The notes beneath the pieces are model-generated. The model did no database searches. It saw only the letters and a list, made by a program, of their open reading frames with translations, and was not told where the DNA came from. A stretch of DNA of 64,000 nucleotides. Source: Geomicrobium halophilum. Lineage in GTDB: Bacteria; Bacillota; Bacilli; Bacillales; Marinococcaceae. How positions within the stretch are numbered: the first letter of the stretch is position 1; every line of letters starts with the position of its first letter. Below are positions 48,899 through 59,796 of the stretch, in pieces. The DNA lies in assembly GCF_014207655.1 (NCBI RefSeq), contig NZ_JACHHJ010000007.1, positions 1-64,000 on the forward strand, written 5' to 3'. The position numbers were made by a program, and so were the translations under genes.

Positions 48899-48952
48899 AA
48901 GCATCATTTTCTTCCTAGTGGTTGATAAATGGAAGAAAGGAGGAGGTCACTT

Positions 48953-49315
48953 ATGGCAAAAAAGGTCAGTAAACAAGCAGCTCGCAAGCGTCGTCACAAT
49001 AGCATGCGTCTCAAGATTAAAGGTACACCTGATTGCCCGCGATTGAATGTTTATCGTTCGACAAAGCATGTCTATGCACAGCTGATTGATGATACCAAAG
49101 GCGAGACATTAGCAGCTGCTTCAACCATGGATAATGAACTTAATTCAAAAAACGGTGGTAACGTCGAGGCTGCAAAGGAAGTTGGCGCACTCGTTGCTAA
49201 GCGTGCAAAAGAAAAAGGTTATGAAACAGTCGTTTTTGACCGCGGTGGTTTTGTCTATCATGGCCGCGTTTCAGCGCTTGCCGATGCTGCTCGTGAGGAA
49301 GGCTTGAAATTTTAA
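48953..49315 (+). CDS. rplR: 50S ribosomal protein L18
   Basis: L18 binds 5S rRNA with L5. The 120-aa protein has the basic N-terminus [19 protein letters not shown], then [19 protein letters not shown] and [24 protein letters not shown] 48953 follows AAAGGAGGAGG. Confidence 0.97.
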   Translation: MAKKVSKQAARKRRHNSMRLKIKGTPDCPRLNVYRSTKHVYAQLIDDTKGETLAAASTMDNELNSKNGGNVEAAKEVGALVAKRAKEKGYETVVFDRGGFVYHGRVSALADAAREEGLKF

Positions 49316-49336
49316 AGCAAGAAGGAGGGACAATCG

Positions 49337-49834
49337 ATGAACATTGATCCAAATAAGCTGGACCTTGAAGAAAACGTTGTAGCCATCAATCGTGTTGCTA
49401 AGGTGGTTAAAGGTGGCCGCAGCTTCCGATTCGCAGCTATTGTTGTAGTCGGAGATCGTAATGGCCATGTCGGTTTTGGTATGGGTAAAGCAAATGAAGT
49501 ACCAGAAGCGATCCGCAAAGCGGTTGAAAATGGGAAGAAAAGCCTTATTGAGGTGCCACGTGTTGGAACAACGATCCCGCACGAACTTGTTGGACACTAT
49601 GGTGCAGGAAAGGTTTTGCTCAAACCAGCTAGTGAAGGTACTGGAATCATTGCTGGGGGGCCTGTACGTGCCGTACTGGAGCTCGGCGGTGTAAATGATA
49701 TCCTTTCAAAATCACACGGATCTAACAATCCAATCAATATGGTAAGAGCTACATTAGAAGGTCTAAGCTCATTGAAAACCGCAGAAAACGTCGCTAGACT
49801 TCGTGGAAAAAGCGTCGAAGAATTGCGAGGATAG
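49337..49834 (+). CDS. rpsE: 30S ribosomal protein S5
   Basis: S5 affects decoding accuracy and mRNA unwinding. The 165-aa protein has the dsRNA-binding-like N-domain ([35 protein letters not shown]) and the signature [27 protein letters not shown] precedes the ATG. Confidence 0.97.
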   Translation: MNIDPNKLDLEENVVAINRVAKVVKGGRSFRFAAIVVVGDRNGHVGFGMGKANEVPEAIRKAVENGKKSLIEVPRVGTTIPHELVGHYGAGKVLLKPASEGTGIIAGGPVRAVLELGGVNDILSKSHGSNNPINMVRATLEGLSSLKTAENVARLRGKSVEELRG

Positions 49835-49846
49835 GAGGGAATACAG

Positions 49847-50035
49847 GTGGCTAATAAACTGGAGATCACCCTCAAACGTAGCCTCATTGGTCGTCCGGAA
49901 GACCAATGTGTAACTGTTCGAACACTCGGGCTTCGTAAATTGCACCACTCGGTGATTCAAAACGACGATCCCGCTATCCGCGGTATGGTTAATAAGGTAT
50001 CTCACCTTGTAAATGTCAAAGAAATCAACGGTTAA
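49847..50035 (+). CDS. rpmD: 50S ribosomal protein L30
   Basis: A 62-aa protein with [20 protein letters not shown] and [20 protein letters not shown], the L30 signature. GTG start at 49847 after AGGAGGG. Confidence 0.96.
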   Translation: MANKLEITLKRSLIGRPEDQCVTVRTLGLRKLHHSVIQNDDPAIRGMVNKVSHLVNVKEING

Positions 50036-50065
50036 TACAATAGGCAGGCAGGAGGTGTGAAAGAA

Positions 50066-50506
50066 ATGAAACTACACGATTTGAAACCAGCAGCCGGCTC
50101 ACGCCAAAGACGCATCCGCGTCGGTCGTGGAAACGGCGCTAAACGTGGGTTAACTTCTGGTAGAGGTGAACACGGTCAGAAATCTCGTTCCGGAGGAAAC
50201 GTACGCCCAGGGTTTGAAGGTGGCCAGAACCCGATTTATAAACGTTTGCCAAAACGAGGATTTACAAACCCAACTGAGAAAACGTACGCTGTTGTGAACG
50301 TAGAGACCCTCAATCGTTTTGAAGGGGGTACAGAAGTAACACCGGAGCTTTTGATTGAAACAGGCATTGTGAAAAAAGTAAATGACGGAGTTAAGATCCT
50401 TGGTGATGGCAATTTAGACACAAAATTGACGGTTAAAGCCAACAAATTTTCTGCCTCTGCAGTAAAAGCCATTGAAGCAGCCGGCGGTCAAACAGAGGTG
50501 GTCTAA
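50066..50506 (+). CDS. rplO: 50S ribosomal protein L15
   Basis: The 146-aa protein starts [20 protein letters not shown] and has the glycine-rich [20 protein letters not shown], then [20 protein letters not shown] 50066 lies nine nt after GGAGGTG; the GTG at 50057 is too close. Its stop overlaps the secY start by one base. Confidence 0.97.
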   Translation: MKLHDLKPAAGSRQRRIRVGRGNGAKRGLTSGRGEHGQKSRSGGNVRPGFEGGQNPIYKRLPKRGFTNPTEKTYAVVNVETLNRFEGGTEVTPELLIETGIVKKVNDGVKILGDGNLDTKLTVKANKFSASAVKAIEAAGGQTEVV

Positions 50507-51801
50507 TGTTTAAGGCACTCGCCAATATATTTCGAGTAACGGATCTGCGCCGGAAGATTTTCTTCACCCTGCTCATGCTTATCGTCTACCGCATAGGAAC
50601 GTTTATCCCTATCCCTGGCTCTGATAGCGAGGTATTGCAGTTTCAAGGTGAAGCAAGTGCTTTCGGTTTCCTTGATACGTTTGGTGGTGGTGCGTTGGGG
50701 AACTTCTCTATTTTCGCGATGGGTGTTTTCCCCTACATTACTGCATCAATCGTCGTTCAGCTTTTGAGAATGGATGTTGTTCCAAAGTTTACGGAGTGGT
50801 CGAAGCAAGGGGAGGCAGGACGAAGGAAGCTGGCACAGTTTACCCGTTACTTTACTGTTGTGTTGGCGTTTGTCCAGGCCTTGGCCATGTCCATTGGTTT
50901 TAACGCACAATTTGAAGGACTTATTCCTGATCCCGGTATCGACACTTACCTACTTATTGCTCTTATCATGACTGCAGGAACGACTTTTTTAATGTGGTTA
51001 GGGGAGCAAATTACAGCAAAGGGTGTAGGCAACGGGATTTCGATTATGATCTTTGCTGGTATTGCGGCAGGTATTCCAAATGGCATTAACCAGATCTATG
51101 CCACTCAAATCGAAGGGGCAGGCGAAGAATTGTTTATGGGAATCATAACGGTTCTGCTGCTGGCACTTGCTGTATTGCTTATCGTTACCGGTGTGGTATT
51201 TGTACAGCAAGCGATTCGTAAAGTCGCGATTCAGTACGCAAAGAGAGTGGTTGGCAGGGAGTCTACTGCGGGTGCTCAATCCACCCACTTGCCATTGAAA
51301 GTTAACTCCGCAGGGGTTATTCCAGTCATCTTCGCCATGGCTTTGTTCATCTTTCCGCCAACGGTTGCGAGCTTTCTCGGTGAAGATAATGCTATTGCTC
51401 AATGGGTTATTCAAAACTTCGATTATACGCAGCCGGTAGGGGCATTTGTCTATGTTGGCCTCATTATTGCCTTCACGTATTTTTATACGTTCGTACAAGT
51501 TAATCCAGAACAAATGGCTGAGAACTTGAAGAAGCAAGGCGGCTATGTCCCTGGAATTAGACCTGGAAAAACAACGGAAACGTATATCCGTCATATCCTT
51601 TATCGCCTTACCTTCGTCGGCTCATTGTTTTTGGCTACTGTTGCCATCATTCCGGTTTTCTTCACCACTCAACTTGGATTACCGGAAACAATTCAAATTG
51701 GTGGTACCGGTCTACTCATCGTGGTAGGTGTAGCTCTTGATACAATGAAACAAATTGAAGGCCAGTTAATCAAACGAAGTTACAAAGGCTTCATTAAGTA
51801 A
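50506..51801 (+). CDS. secY: Preprotein translocase subunit SecY
   Basis: The channel of the Sec translocon. The 431-aa protein has ten hydrophobic segments. The first signature IVYRIGTFIPIPG is near 22-34, the plug and second helix region (FAMGVFPYITASIVVQLL) near 70-87, and the ribosome-binding loops with conserved arginines. The ATG overlaps the rplO stop. Works with SecE, encoded at 17.3 kb. Confidence 0.97.
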   Translation: MFKALANIFRVTDLRRKIFFTLLMLIVYRIGTFIPIPGSDSEVLQFQGEASAFGFLDTFGGGALGNFSIFAMGVFPYITASIVVQLLRMDVVPKFTEWSKQGEAGRRKLAQFTRYFTVVLAFVQALAMSIGFNAQFEGLIPDPGIDTYLLIALIMTAGTTFLMWLGEQITAKGVGNGISIMIFAGIAAGIPNGINQIYATQIEGAGEELFMGIITVLLLALAVLLIVTGVVFVQQAIRKVAIQYAKRVVGRESTAGAQSTHLPLKVNSAGVIPVIFAMALFIFPPTVASFLGEDNAIAQWVIQNFDYTQPVGAFVYVGLIIAFTYFYTFVQVNPEQMAENLKKQGGYVPGIRPGKTTETYIRHILYRLTFVGSLFLATVAIIPVFFTTQLGLPETIQIGGTGLLIVVGVALDTMKQIEGQLIKRSYKGFIK

Positions 51802-51823
51802 GAGTCGAGGCCGATGTTCATGA

Positions 51824-53256
<1,433 letters not shown>

Positions 53257-53273
53257 TCAAGAGGGTCATGGTG

Positions 53274-53435
53274 ATGAAAAGAGCCCCTGAACTTGGAGAG
53301 ATCGTGCAGGCCTGGTGGCCGGGATTATTCATCGTGATTCGTCTGATTGACGCTCGTTTTGTGTTACTGGCAGATGGCGACGACGAACGTTCAGCCGCGC
53401 AAAGAAGAAAAACATCAACCATGTACGGTCTCTAA
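53274..53435 (+). CDS. KOW-domain RNA-binding-like small protein (YbzG-like)
   Basis: A 53-aa ORF in the place where Bacillus has a KOW/L14e-like gene between map and infA. LGEIVQ at 7-12 and the characteristic RFVLLADGD at 28-36 followed by a basic QRRK match that family, but the middle is short and carries WWPG. The ribosome site is AGAGGG, eight nt before ATG 53274; the in-frame ATG at 53268 is too close. Function is unknown; the family resembles ribosome-associated proteins. Confidence 0.72.
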   Translation: MKRAPELGEIVQAWWPGLFIVIRLIDARFVLLADGDDERSAAQRRKTSTMYGL

Positions 53436-53437
53436 AG

Positions 53438-53463
53438 TATATTTCACAGTTCAGTGAAATATA
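53438..53463. repeat. Perfect 10-bp hairpin before infA
   Basis: TATATTTCAC and GTGAAATATA around AGTTCA, right after the stop of the KOW gene. No T-run follows, so it may stabilise the mRNA or mark a processing site. Confidence 0.65.
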
Positions 53464-53562
53464 GCCTGGAGGGAACCGGTCGTGTAATCAATGCCAAGTT
53501 GCCACGGGTTGATGCAGTTTCGTAGAGAGCAACCTGATATAATGAAGGGAGGAGAGCAATCC

Positions 53563-53781
53563 ATGGCCAAAGATGATGCGATTGAAGTTGAAGGCACAGT
53601 TATTGAGCCTTTACCAAACGCCATGTTCAGGGTAGAACTGGAGAATGGTCATCGAATACTCGCGCACGTTTCTGGTAAAATTCGTATGCATTTTATTCGT
53701 ATTTTACCTGGTGATAAGGTTACAGTGGAACTTTCTCCATATGACCTATCTCGAGGAAGAATCACTTATCGATATAAATAA
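53563..53781 (+). CDS. infA: Translation initiation factor IF-1
   Basis: IF-1 occupies the ribosomal A site during initiation. The 72-aa OB-fold protein starts [20 protein letters not shown] and includes [22 protein letters not shown] 53563 follows GGGAGGAGAGC; the ATG at 53491 lies far upstream and is not conserved. Confidence 0.97.
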   Translation: MAKDDAIEVEGTVIEPLPNAMFRVELENGHRILAHVSGKIRMHFIRILPGDKVTVELSPYDLSRGRITYRYK

Positions 53782-53855
53782 ATGAACGCAGAACGAGGTT
53801 CTGATTTGCATGATAAGCCTCCCTTAGGATGCCGATCATGAAGGAGGGAAAGAGA

Positions 53856-53969
53856 ATGAAGGTCAGACCGTCCGTAAAACCCATATGTGAACGATGCAAA
53901 ATTATTCGCCGTAGAGGCACGGTTATGGTGATTTGTTCAAACCCTAAGCATAAACAAAAACAAGGTTAA
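53856..53969 (+). CDS. rpmJ: 50S ribosomal protein L36
   Basis: The 37-aa zinc-binding protein [20 protein letters not shown] then [17 protein letters not shown]. The ligands C11, C14, C27 and H32 are present, so this is the zinc form. AAGGAGGG precedes the ATG. It lies between infA and rpsM as usual. Confidence 0.97.
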   Translation: MKVRPSVKPICERCKIIRRRGTVMVICSNPKHKQKQG

Positions 53970-53990
53970 CATTAAAGGAGGTGCACGTTT

Positions 53991-54356
53991 TTGGCACGTA
54001 TTTCAGGAGTAGACGTTCCCCGTGACAAGCGAGCTGTTATTTCACTTACCTATGTATATGGAATCGGGAAAAGCAGTGCGAAGCAGATTCTTGAAGAAGC
54101 AAATGTCCCAGCGGAAACGCGCGTTCGTGATCTGACTGATGAAGAACTTGGCCGCATTCGTACAGCTGTAGGAAACTACACTGTTGAAGGGGATCTTCGG
54201 AGAGAACGGTCTCTTAATGTCAAGCGCTTGATTGAAATCGGATCTTATCGCGGAATCCGTCATCGCCGTAACCTTCCTGCACGCGGACAGAGCACAAAAA
54301 ACAATTCCAGGACGGCAAAAGGTCCTCGGAAGACCATCGCGAACAAGAAAAAGTAA
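53991..54356 (+). CDS. rpsM: 30S ribosomal protein S13
   Basis: S13 contacts P-site tRNA and 50S. The 121-aa protein starts with [23 protein letters not shown], has [19 protein letters not shown] and the basic tail [32 protein letters not shown] precedes it. Confidence 0.97.
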   Translation: MARISGVDVPRDKRAVISLTYVYGIGKSSAKQILEEANVPAETRVRDLTDEELGRIRTAVGNYTVEGDLRRERSLNVKRLIEIGSYRGIRHRRNLPARGQSTKNNSRTAKGPRKTIANKKK

Positions 54357-54372
54357 AGGAGGTTTGTAAACC

Positions 54373-54765
54373 ATGGCTAAACCGAAGACAACAACTCGTA
54401 AGCGTCGCCAGCGTAAACAGGTGGATTCGGGTATTGCTCATATTCGTTCCACATTTAACAATACGATTGTTACGATTACTGATATGCAAGGCAATGCACT
54501 ATCTTGGGCTAGTGCTGGTAACTTGGGATTCAAAGGTTCACGTAAATCAACGCCTTTTGCCGCGCAGATGGCTGCAGAAAACGCTGCTAAAACTGCGATG
54601 GATCACGGCATGAAGAGTGTAGAAGTAGCTGTCAAAGGCCCTGGCGCAGGCCGTGAAGCCGCTATTCGTTCATTACAGGCAACAGGTCTTGAAGTGAATG
54701 TCATCCGTGATGTCACACCTGTACCTCATAACGGCTGCCGCCCCCCAAAACGTCGTAGAGTGTAA
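54373..54765 (+). CDS. rpsK: 30S ribosomal protein S11
   Basis: S11 lies on the platform near mRNA. The 130-aa protein has [34 protein letters not shown] and the C-terminal [23 protein letters not shown] precedes the ATG. Confidence 0.97.
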   Translation: MAKPKTTTRKRRQRKQVDSGIAHIRSTFNNTIVTITDMQGNALSWASAGNLGFKGSRKSTPFAAQMAAENAAKTAMDHGMKSVEVAVKGPGAGREAAIRSLQATGLEVNVIRDVTPVPHNGCRPPKRRRV

Positions 54766-54906
54766 CACCATAGAGGTTTAAAAAACCGCTCCCTGTCAAT
54801 AATGGTTAGACGAGGTAAGCACCGGATGGTGTAGTCAAACACTGCCTAAAGGCACATGCGGGGCACATGTCCCGGATGCTGACGTTTTAAGGAGGGTACC
54901 AATAGA
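54766..54906 (+). promoter_or_regulatory. rpsK-rpoA intergenic leader
   Basis: A 141-nt gap without a gene. ACACCAT (54765-54771) pairs perfectly with ATGGTGT (54826-54832), enclosing a small GGTTT/AACC hairpin; TGCC/GGCA and ACATG repeats follow. AAGGAGGG near 54890 is the rpoA ribosome site. No clear promoter was seen. Confidence 0.4.
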
Positions 54907-55851
54907 ATGATTGAAATCGAAAAGCCGAGCATTGAAACGATTGAAGTCAGCGAGGACGCCAAGTACGGAAAGTTTGTTGTCGAGCCGCTTGAACGTGGTT
55001 ATGGTACGACATTGGGGAACTCCTTGCGTCGAATCCTGTTATCCTCCCTACCGGGGTCAGCAGTTACAAATATTCAAATTGATAGTGTTCTTCACGAGTT
55101 CTCTACGATCGAGGGTGTTGTTGAAGACGTTACGACGATCATTTTAAATTTGAAAAAGCTGGCCCTCAATATCCATTCCGATGATGAAAAGGTGCTCGAG
55201 ATTGATGCAAATGGTGAAGGTGTCGTGACCGCACGTGATATCAATCACGATAGCGATGTGGATATTCTTAACCCTGATCTGCACATTGCAACGTTAACAA
55301 GCAATTCGCAGTTTCATATGAGAATGACTGCCCAGCGCGGCCGCGGTTATGTACCTGCTGAAGGGAATAATCATGATGATCTGCCGATAGGTGTACTCCC
55401 GATCGATTCGATCTTTACACCTGTAGAACGAGTGAATTTCCAAGTAGAAAACACCCGTGTCGGTCAAATCACCAATTATGATAAACTTACGCTTGATGTT
55501 TGGACCGATGGCAGCATCCGTCCTGAAGAAGCAGTTTCCCTTGGTGCTAAAATCATGAATGAACACCTGAACATCTTTATTGGTTTGACAGATCAAGCGC
55601 AAAATGCGGAGATCATGGTGGAAAAAGAGGAAGACCAAAAAGGAAAAGTGCTTGAAATGACAATTGAAGAACTGGATCTATCTGTACGTTCTTACAATTG
55701 TTTAAAACGAGCTGGAATTAATACCGTGCAAGAGCTCACTCAGAAATCAGAAGAAGATATGATGAAGGTGCGCAATCTTGGACGTAAATCGTTAGAAGAA
55801 GTACAAGAAAAGCTTGGAGAACTGGGGCTGGGACTTCGCAACGAAGAGTAA
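54907..55851 (+). CDS. rpoA: DNA-directed RNA polymerase subunit alpha
   Basis: The 314-aa alpha subunit assembles core enzyme. The N-terminal domain has [19 protein letters not shown] near 35-53 and [21 protein letters not shown]. An acidic linker is followed by the C-terminal domain (about 245-314) with [20 protein letters not shown] that binds UP elements and activators. Confidence 0.97.
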   Translation: MIEIEKPSIETIEVSEDAKYGKFVVEPLERGYGTTLGNSLRRILLSSLPGSAVTNIQIDSVLHEFSTIEGVVEDVTTIILNLKKLALNIHSDDEKVLEIDANGEGVVTARDINHDSDVDILNPDLHIATLTSNSQFHMRMTAQRGRGYVPAEGNNHDDLPIGVLPIDSIFTPVERVNFQVENTRVGQITNYDKLTLDVWTDGSIRPEEAVSLGAKIMNEHLNIFIGLTDQAQNAEIMVEKEEDQKGKVLEMTIEELDLSVRSYNCLKRAGINTVQELTQKSEEDMMKVRNLGRKSLEEVQEKLGELGLGLRNEE

Positions 55852-55889
55852 GCCTCTCCGAAGCTTTTGATCAAAGGAGGGGAATGGCA

Positions 55890-56252
55890 ATGGCTTACAG
55901 AAAACTGGGAAGAGATAGTTCTGCACGTAAAGCATTATTTCGTGATCTTGCAACCGACTTGTTGATCAACGAAAAAATTGTAACGACGGAGGCAAAAGCA
56001 AAAGAACTCCGCCCACTGGTTGAAAAAACAATCACCCTTGGCAAACGTGGAAATCTCCACTCCCGTCGTCAGGCGGCATCTTTTATTCGCGATGAAGTTG
56101 CGAATGAAGAAGAAGGTCAAAATGCGATTCAGAAGTTGTTTGACGATATCGGGCCACGTTATGAAGATCGTCAAGGTGGCTATACACGCATCATCAAAAT
56201 GGAACCGCGTAAAGGCGATGGCGCTCCGATGGCTGTCATCGAACTCGTGTAA
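55890..56252 (+). CDS. rplQ: 50S ribosomal protein L17
   Basis: The 120-aa protein starts [20 protein letters not shown] and has the signature [26 protein letters not shown] 55890 is seven nt after GGAGGGG; the in-frame ATG at 55884 is too close. Last gene of the alpha operon. Confidence 0.96.
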   Translation: MAYRKLGRDSSARKALFRDLATDLLINEKIVTTEAKAKELRPLVEKTITLGKRGNLHSRRQAASFIRDEVANEEEGQNAIQKLFDDIGPRYEDRQGGYTRIIKMEPRKGDGAPMAVIELV

Positions 56253-56264
56253 AACGGTTAGAGG

Positions 56265-56297
56265 GGCAGGACGACGATTTCGTCACTGTCCTTTTTT
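56265..56297 (+). terminator. Terminator of the alpha operon
   Basis: GGCAG and GACGA pair with TCGTC and CTGTCC with small bulges, followed by six T. It ends the long S10-spc-alpha run. Confidence 0.83.
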
Positions 56298-56311
56298 AAT
56301 ATGGGCATGAG

Positions 56312-56340
56312 CTGACAGGGCAGCTCACATTTTATATACT
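56312..56340 (+). promoter_or_regulatory. SigA promoter of ecfA1-ecfA2-ecfT-truA
   Basis: CTGACA (56312-56317), 17 nt and TATACT (56335-56340), 47 nt before the ecfA1 start. Confidence 0.75.
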
Positions 56341-56386
56341 TATAATACAATCTTAATATTACATAGGTAGAGAAGGAGGATCAGCA

Positions 56387-57223
56387 TTGCAGCCAATCAT
56401 TATTTGTGATCAACTGTTCTTTCGTTATCAGGAAGAGCAGGAATGGATCTTACATAATTTCAGCTTGCAAGTCAATAAAGGTGATTGGATAGCAGTGCTG
56501 GGCACCAATGGTTCAGGAAAATCGACCTTTGCGCGTATGCTAAACGGATTATTACAGCCTGAGTCTGGAACCGTAACGGTCGCGGGGTATGAAGTCGCTG
56601 ATGAGGAAAAAATTTGGAACGTTCGGCAAAAAGCGGGGATGGTTTTTCAAAATCCAGATCATCAGTTTGTTGCGGCCACGGTTCAGGATGATATTGCTTT
56701 TGGACTTGAAAATGCTGGGATTGAACGCCGGGAGATGTTGCAACGCATTGATGAAGTATCGAAAAGGGTAGGAATCGAAGATTTGCTTACAGCCGAGCCA
56801 CATCGTCTTTCAGGCGGGCAGAAGCAAAGAGCTGCGATTGCCGGGATTATCGCTTTACGGCCAGATATTATGATTTTTGATGAAGTTACTTCTATGCTTG
56901 ATCCTAAGGGACGGGCAGAAGTGATGGAGACGATGAAAGATTTAAATCGTGCTGGTATTTCGATGATCATGATTACACACGATCTGGAAGAGGCGCTTAT
57001 GGCAGATCGGGTGATTTTTATGGAAAAAGGGAAAACGATAAGGGATCGCACTGTTCATGATTTTTTCCAAGACCCTGATTTTTTAAAAACACGGAATTTC
57101 ACATTACCTTATTTCTTAGAAATGCAGGTAGCATTGAAAAAGCATGGGGTATTGCTGGGTAACTTGTCATTAAGTGAAAGTGAGTGGGTGGATCGGTTAT
57201 GCGCATTACCTTCCGAGATGTAA
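56387..57223 (+). CDS. ecfA1: Energy-coupling factor transporter ATPase EcfA1
   Basis: One of the two ABC ATPases powering ECF-type vitamin and metal uptake with EcfT and exchangeable S components. The 278-aa protein has Walker A GTNGSGKS (39-46), Q-loop VFQNPDHQFVAATV, signature LSGGQKQR and Walker B IMIFDEVTSMLD. Start TTG 56387 after AAGGAGGATCAGCA. It overlaps ecfA2 by 25 nt. Confidence 0.95.
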   Translation: MQPIIICDQLFFRYQEEQEWILHNFSLQVNKGDWIAVLGTNGSGKSTFARMLNGLLQPESGTVTVAGYEVADEEKIWNVRQKAGMVFQNPDHQFVAATVQDDIAFGLENAGIERREMLQRIDEVSKRVGIEDLLTAEPHRLSGGQKQRAAIAGIIALRPDIMIFDEVTSMLDPKGRAEVMETMKDLNRAGISMIMITHDLEEALMADRVIFMEKGKTIRDRTVHDFFQDPDFLKTRNFTLPYFLEMQVALKKHGVLLGNLSLSESEWVDRLCALPSEM

Positions 57224-58068
57224 GTTATACGTACATGATCGGTTCTCCATTTGAAAAAAAAGCGCTGGATGCTGTGAATTTGACGCTCTCCTCGCAAACA
57301 TTTACAGGGGTTGTCGGCAGCACGGGCTCAGGAAAATCAACGTTAATGCAATTGATCAATGGTCTGTTATTACCGACAACAGGTCAGGTGCAAAACGGAG
57401 ATTTTATTCTACATCGGAAGTCGAAACGAAAATATGTCAAACAGGTAAGGCGACAAGTAGGAATGGTATTTCAGTATCCAGAGCACCAACTGTTTGGATC
57501 TACAGTTGAAGAGGATATGTTATTTGGTCCTAAACATCTAGGGTTAGACATAGAAAAGAGCCGCCAGCGCTTTCCTGATCTCCTTGAGCTTGTTGGGCTT
57601 GGTGAAGAAATACTTCCGTATTCCCCATTCAGCTTAAGTGGCGGTCAAATGCGGAGGGTCGCGATAGCGGGGGTGCTTGCCACTCATCCTAAAGTGCTTA
57701 TTCTAGATGAACCTGCAGCGGGTCTTGATCCGGCTGGTCACCGTGCCTTGCTTGATTTGCTAAGAGACTGGCATGATCAACATGGTCTTACCACGGTACT
57801 TGTCACCCATGATATGGAAGATGCTGCTCGATATGCGGATGAAATCGTCGTGATGGACGAAGGAAAACCAGTAATTAGCGGAGCCCCTACAGATGTGTTT
57901 CGTCAAGCCGATCAGCTTGCCGGCCTTGGTTTGGATGTGCCTGCGTCAGTACGAGTGAGCCGGGCGATGCAAGCGGCAGGATGGGAAGTTGCTGATACTT
58001 TGCTGGAACCAGAAGCATTGGCTGGCGTCGTTATAGATCAGTTGTCAACGGTAAGGAAAGAGGGGTAA
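57199..58068 (+). CDS. ecfA2: Energy-coupling factor transporter ATPase EcfA2
   Basis: The partner ATPase of EcfA1. The 289-aa protein has Walker A STGSGKST (41-48), Q-loop VFQYPEHQLFGSTV, signature LSGGQMRR and Walker B VLILDEPAAGLDP. I chose ATG 57199, preceded by GGGTGGA, matching the 289-aa family length; the GTG at 57184 would add five residues. Confidence 0.94.
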   Translation: MRITFRDVSYTYMIGSPFEKKALDAVNLTLSSQTFTGVVGSTGSGKSTLMQLINGLLLPTTGQVQNGDFILHRKSKRKYVKQVRRQVGMVFQYPEHQLFGSTVEEDMLFGPKHLGLDIEKSRQRFPDLLELVGLGEEILPYSPFSLSGGQMRRVAIAGVLATHPKVLILDEPAAGLDPAGHRALLDLLRDWHDQHGLTTVLVTHDMEDAARYADEIVVMDEGKPVISGAPTDVFRQADQLAGLGLDVPASVRVSRAMQAAGWEVADTLLEPEALAGVVIDQLSTVRKEG

Positions 58069-58074
58069 CCATCC

Positions 58075-58875
58075 ATGTTGCAAAATATCGTAATTGGTCA
58101 ATATGTCCCGGTGACGTCTCCCTTGCACAGACTTGATTCAAGATCGAAACTGATTTCTTTACTTGCCCTTGCCGTCATTGTATTTTTGGCGAACGAATTT
58201 TGGAGCTACTTAGCGTTACTAGCGACAGTTGTACTATTTGTGGCACTCTCCCGTGTCCCTTTGCGCTTTTTTGTGAAAGGACTATTTCCTGTTTTCATTT
58301 TAATTGTATTTACGTTTTTATTGCATGCTTTTTTTACAAATGAAGGATACGTACTTTTTTCGATTCTCGGCTTTTCGATTTATAGTGGAGGAATCGAGCA
58401 AGGGGTTTTTATCGCAATCCGGATAGGCTCGCTTGTGATCTTAGCTTCGTTGTTGACGCTAACAACGAAACCGATTGATTTAACCGATGGGTTTGAGTTT
58501 TTTTTACGTCCATTCAAACGTTTCGGCCTCCCTGCCCATGAGATGGCTTTAATGATGTCGATTAGTATTCGTTTAATTCCAACGTTGTTGTTAGAAGCAG
58601 ATCGAATTATGAAAGCACAGGCAGCACGTGGGGCGGACTTCACGAAAGGGACAATGAAAACACGGCTGGAAACGATGACGGCCTTTATCATCCCATTATT
58701 CGTACGCTCGTTTAAACGGGCAGAAGATATGGCAACAGCTATGGATGCGCGCGGGTATCGCGGTGGAGAAGGCCGCACGAAATTACGTGTTTTACAATGG
58801 AGACTTCAGGATACCATTGCCTGCATAGTTGTTGGGGGCGTAGGGGTCGTTCTGGCCATACTTCGGGATTTTTAA
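58075..58875 (+). CDS. ecfT: Energy-coupling factor transporter transmembrane protein EcfT
   Basis: The membrane scaffold of the shared ECF module. The 266-aa protein has several hydrophobic segments and the two coupling-helix motifs with A-R-G: AQAARGADFTKG and AMDARGYRGGEGRT, which contact the ATPases. AAGAGGGG precedes the ATG, and it lies 6 nt after ecfA2. No S component is encoded in the window. Confidence 0.95.
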   Translation: MLQNIVIGQYVPVTSPLHRLDSRSKLISLLALAVIVFLANEFWSYLALLATVVLFVALSRVPLRFFVKGLFPVFILIVFTFLLHAFFTNEGYVLFSILGFSIYSGGIEQGVFIAIRIGSLVILASLLTLTTKPIDLTDGFEFFLRPFKRFGLPAHEMALMMSISIRLIPTLLLEADRIMKAQAARGADFTKGTMKTRLETMTAFIIPLFVRSFKRAEDMATAMDARGYRGGEGRTKLRVLQWRLQDTIACIVVGGVGVVLAILRDF

Positions 58876-58888
58876 AGGAGGGCGGTAT

Positions 58889-59638
58889 ATGGCACGCTGG
58901 AAAGCAACGATCGCGTATGACGGCACAAATTTCTCTGGCTGGCAAGTACAACCTGAGAAACGTACGGTGCAAGGTGAACTTGAAAAAGGATTAACGAGGT
59001 TACATAAGGGCAAAAAAATAAGTGTTTTCGGTTCTGGTCGTACCGATGCGCAGGTACATGCTCGCGGACAAGTGGTTCACTTCGATTCCACTTTGGCCAT
59101 TGCTCCTGAGCGTTGGCCGTATGCGCTCGCGGGTGTATTACCCCCAGACATCCAGGTACGCGATGCAAAAGTCGTATCAGAGGATTTTCACGCCCGCTTT
59201 GATGCGGTGGCCAAGGAGTATCGGTACTTCCTCCATGTTGGCTCTGAGCGTGATGTGTTCCAGCGTCAGTACGTTTACCACGTCTATGCGAAGGAGTTTG
59301 ATACAGGGGCTGTAAAACGTGCTCTGCAGCATTTAGAAGGCGAGCATGATTTCTCTTCTTTTTGTGCAAGCAATACTTATGTGCAAAATAAGGTCCGCTT
59401 GTTAGAACAGGTTACGTTGGTACGAATGAGAGAAGGAGCTTGGTATTTTCATTTTAGAGGGGAAGGTTTTCTTTATAATATGGTACGGATCATTGTAGGG
59501 ACGGCCATTGAAATCGGCCTTCATCGACGCCCTTCTAATGATATGGCGCGCATTTTACATTCAAAGGATCGCCGGGAAGCGGGAGTAACAGCGCCTGGTC
59601 ATGGATTGTTTTTATGGAGTGTCGATTATGGGCCTTAA
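58889..59638 (+). CDS. truA: tRNA pseudouridine(38-40) synthase TruA
   Basis: Makes pseudouridine at positions 38-40 of the tRNA anticodon arm. The 249-aa protein has the catalytic aspartate in FGSGRTDAQVHARGQV near 50-65 and GEGFLYNMVRIIVGTAIEIG near the C-terminus. AAAGGAGGG precedes the ATG. It is 13 nt after ecfT, the conserved Bacillus order. Confidence 0.97.
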   Translation: MARWKATIAYDGTNFSGWQVQPEKRTVQGELEKGLTRLHKGKKISVFGSGRTDAQVHARGQVVHFDSTLAIAPERWPYALAGVLPPDIQVRDAKVVSEDFHARFDAVAKEYRYFLHVGSERDVFQRQYVYHVYAKEFDTGAVKRALQHLEGEHDFSSFCASNTYVQNKVRLLEQVTLVRMREGAWYFHFRGEGFLYNMVRIIVGTAIEIGLHRRPSNDMARILHSKDRREAGVTAPGHGLFLWSVDYGP

Positions 59639-59665
59639 AAGCGTTCGTTCCGGTGCTTTTGCTTA

Positions 59666-59694
59666 TTGACATTGGTCTGAAAATAGGATACGAT
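59666..59694 (+). promoter_or_regulatory. SigA promoter of rplM-rpsI
   Basis: TTGACA (59666-59671), exactly 17 nt and TACGAT (59689-59694), 102 nt before rplM. Confidence 0.82.
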
Positions 59695-59699
59695 GTTAG

Positions 59700-59790
59700 T
59701 TGGCATTTCGTCCTCCACAAGCCCCGGAGTATGAAATATATGATCGATGAATGAAATAAATGATTTGGAGATTTTTTGATATAAGGAGGT
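59700..59790 (+). ncRNA. Candidate L13 leader RNA
   Basis: A hairpin with ATTTC/GAAAT and CTCC/GGAG encloses ACAAGCCCC (59705-59737), right after the promoter and before rplM. Firmicutes have a known autoregulatory L13 leader in this position. The assignment is by place and general shape; a covariance search would be needed to confirm it. Confidence 0.5.
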
Positions 59791-59796
59791 ACCCCC

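Noticed and set aside
50998-51594. 198-codon minus-strand ORF opposite secY
   Set aside because: Shadow of secY with no domain or ribosome site.
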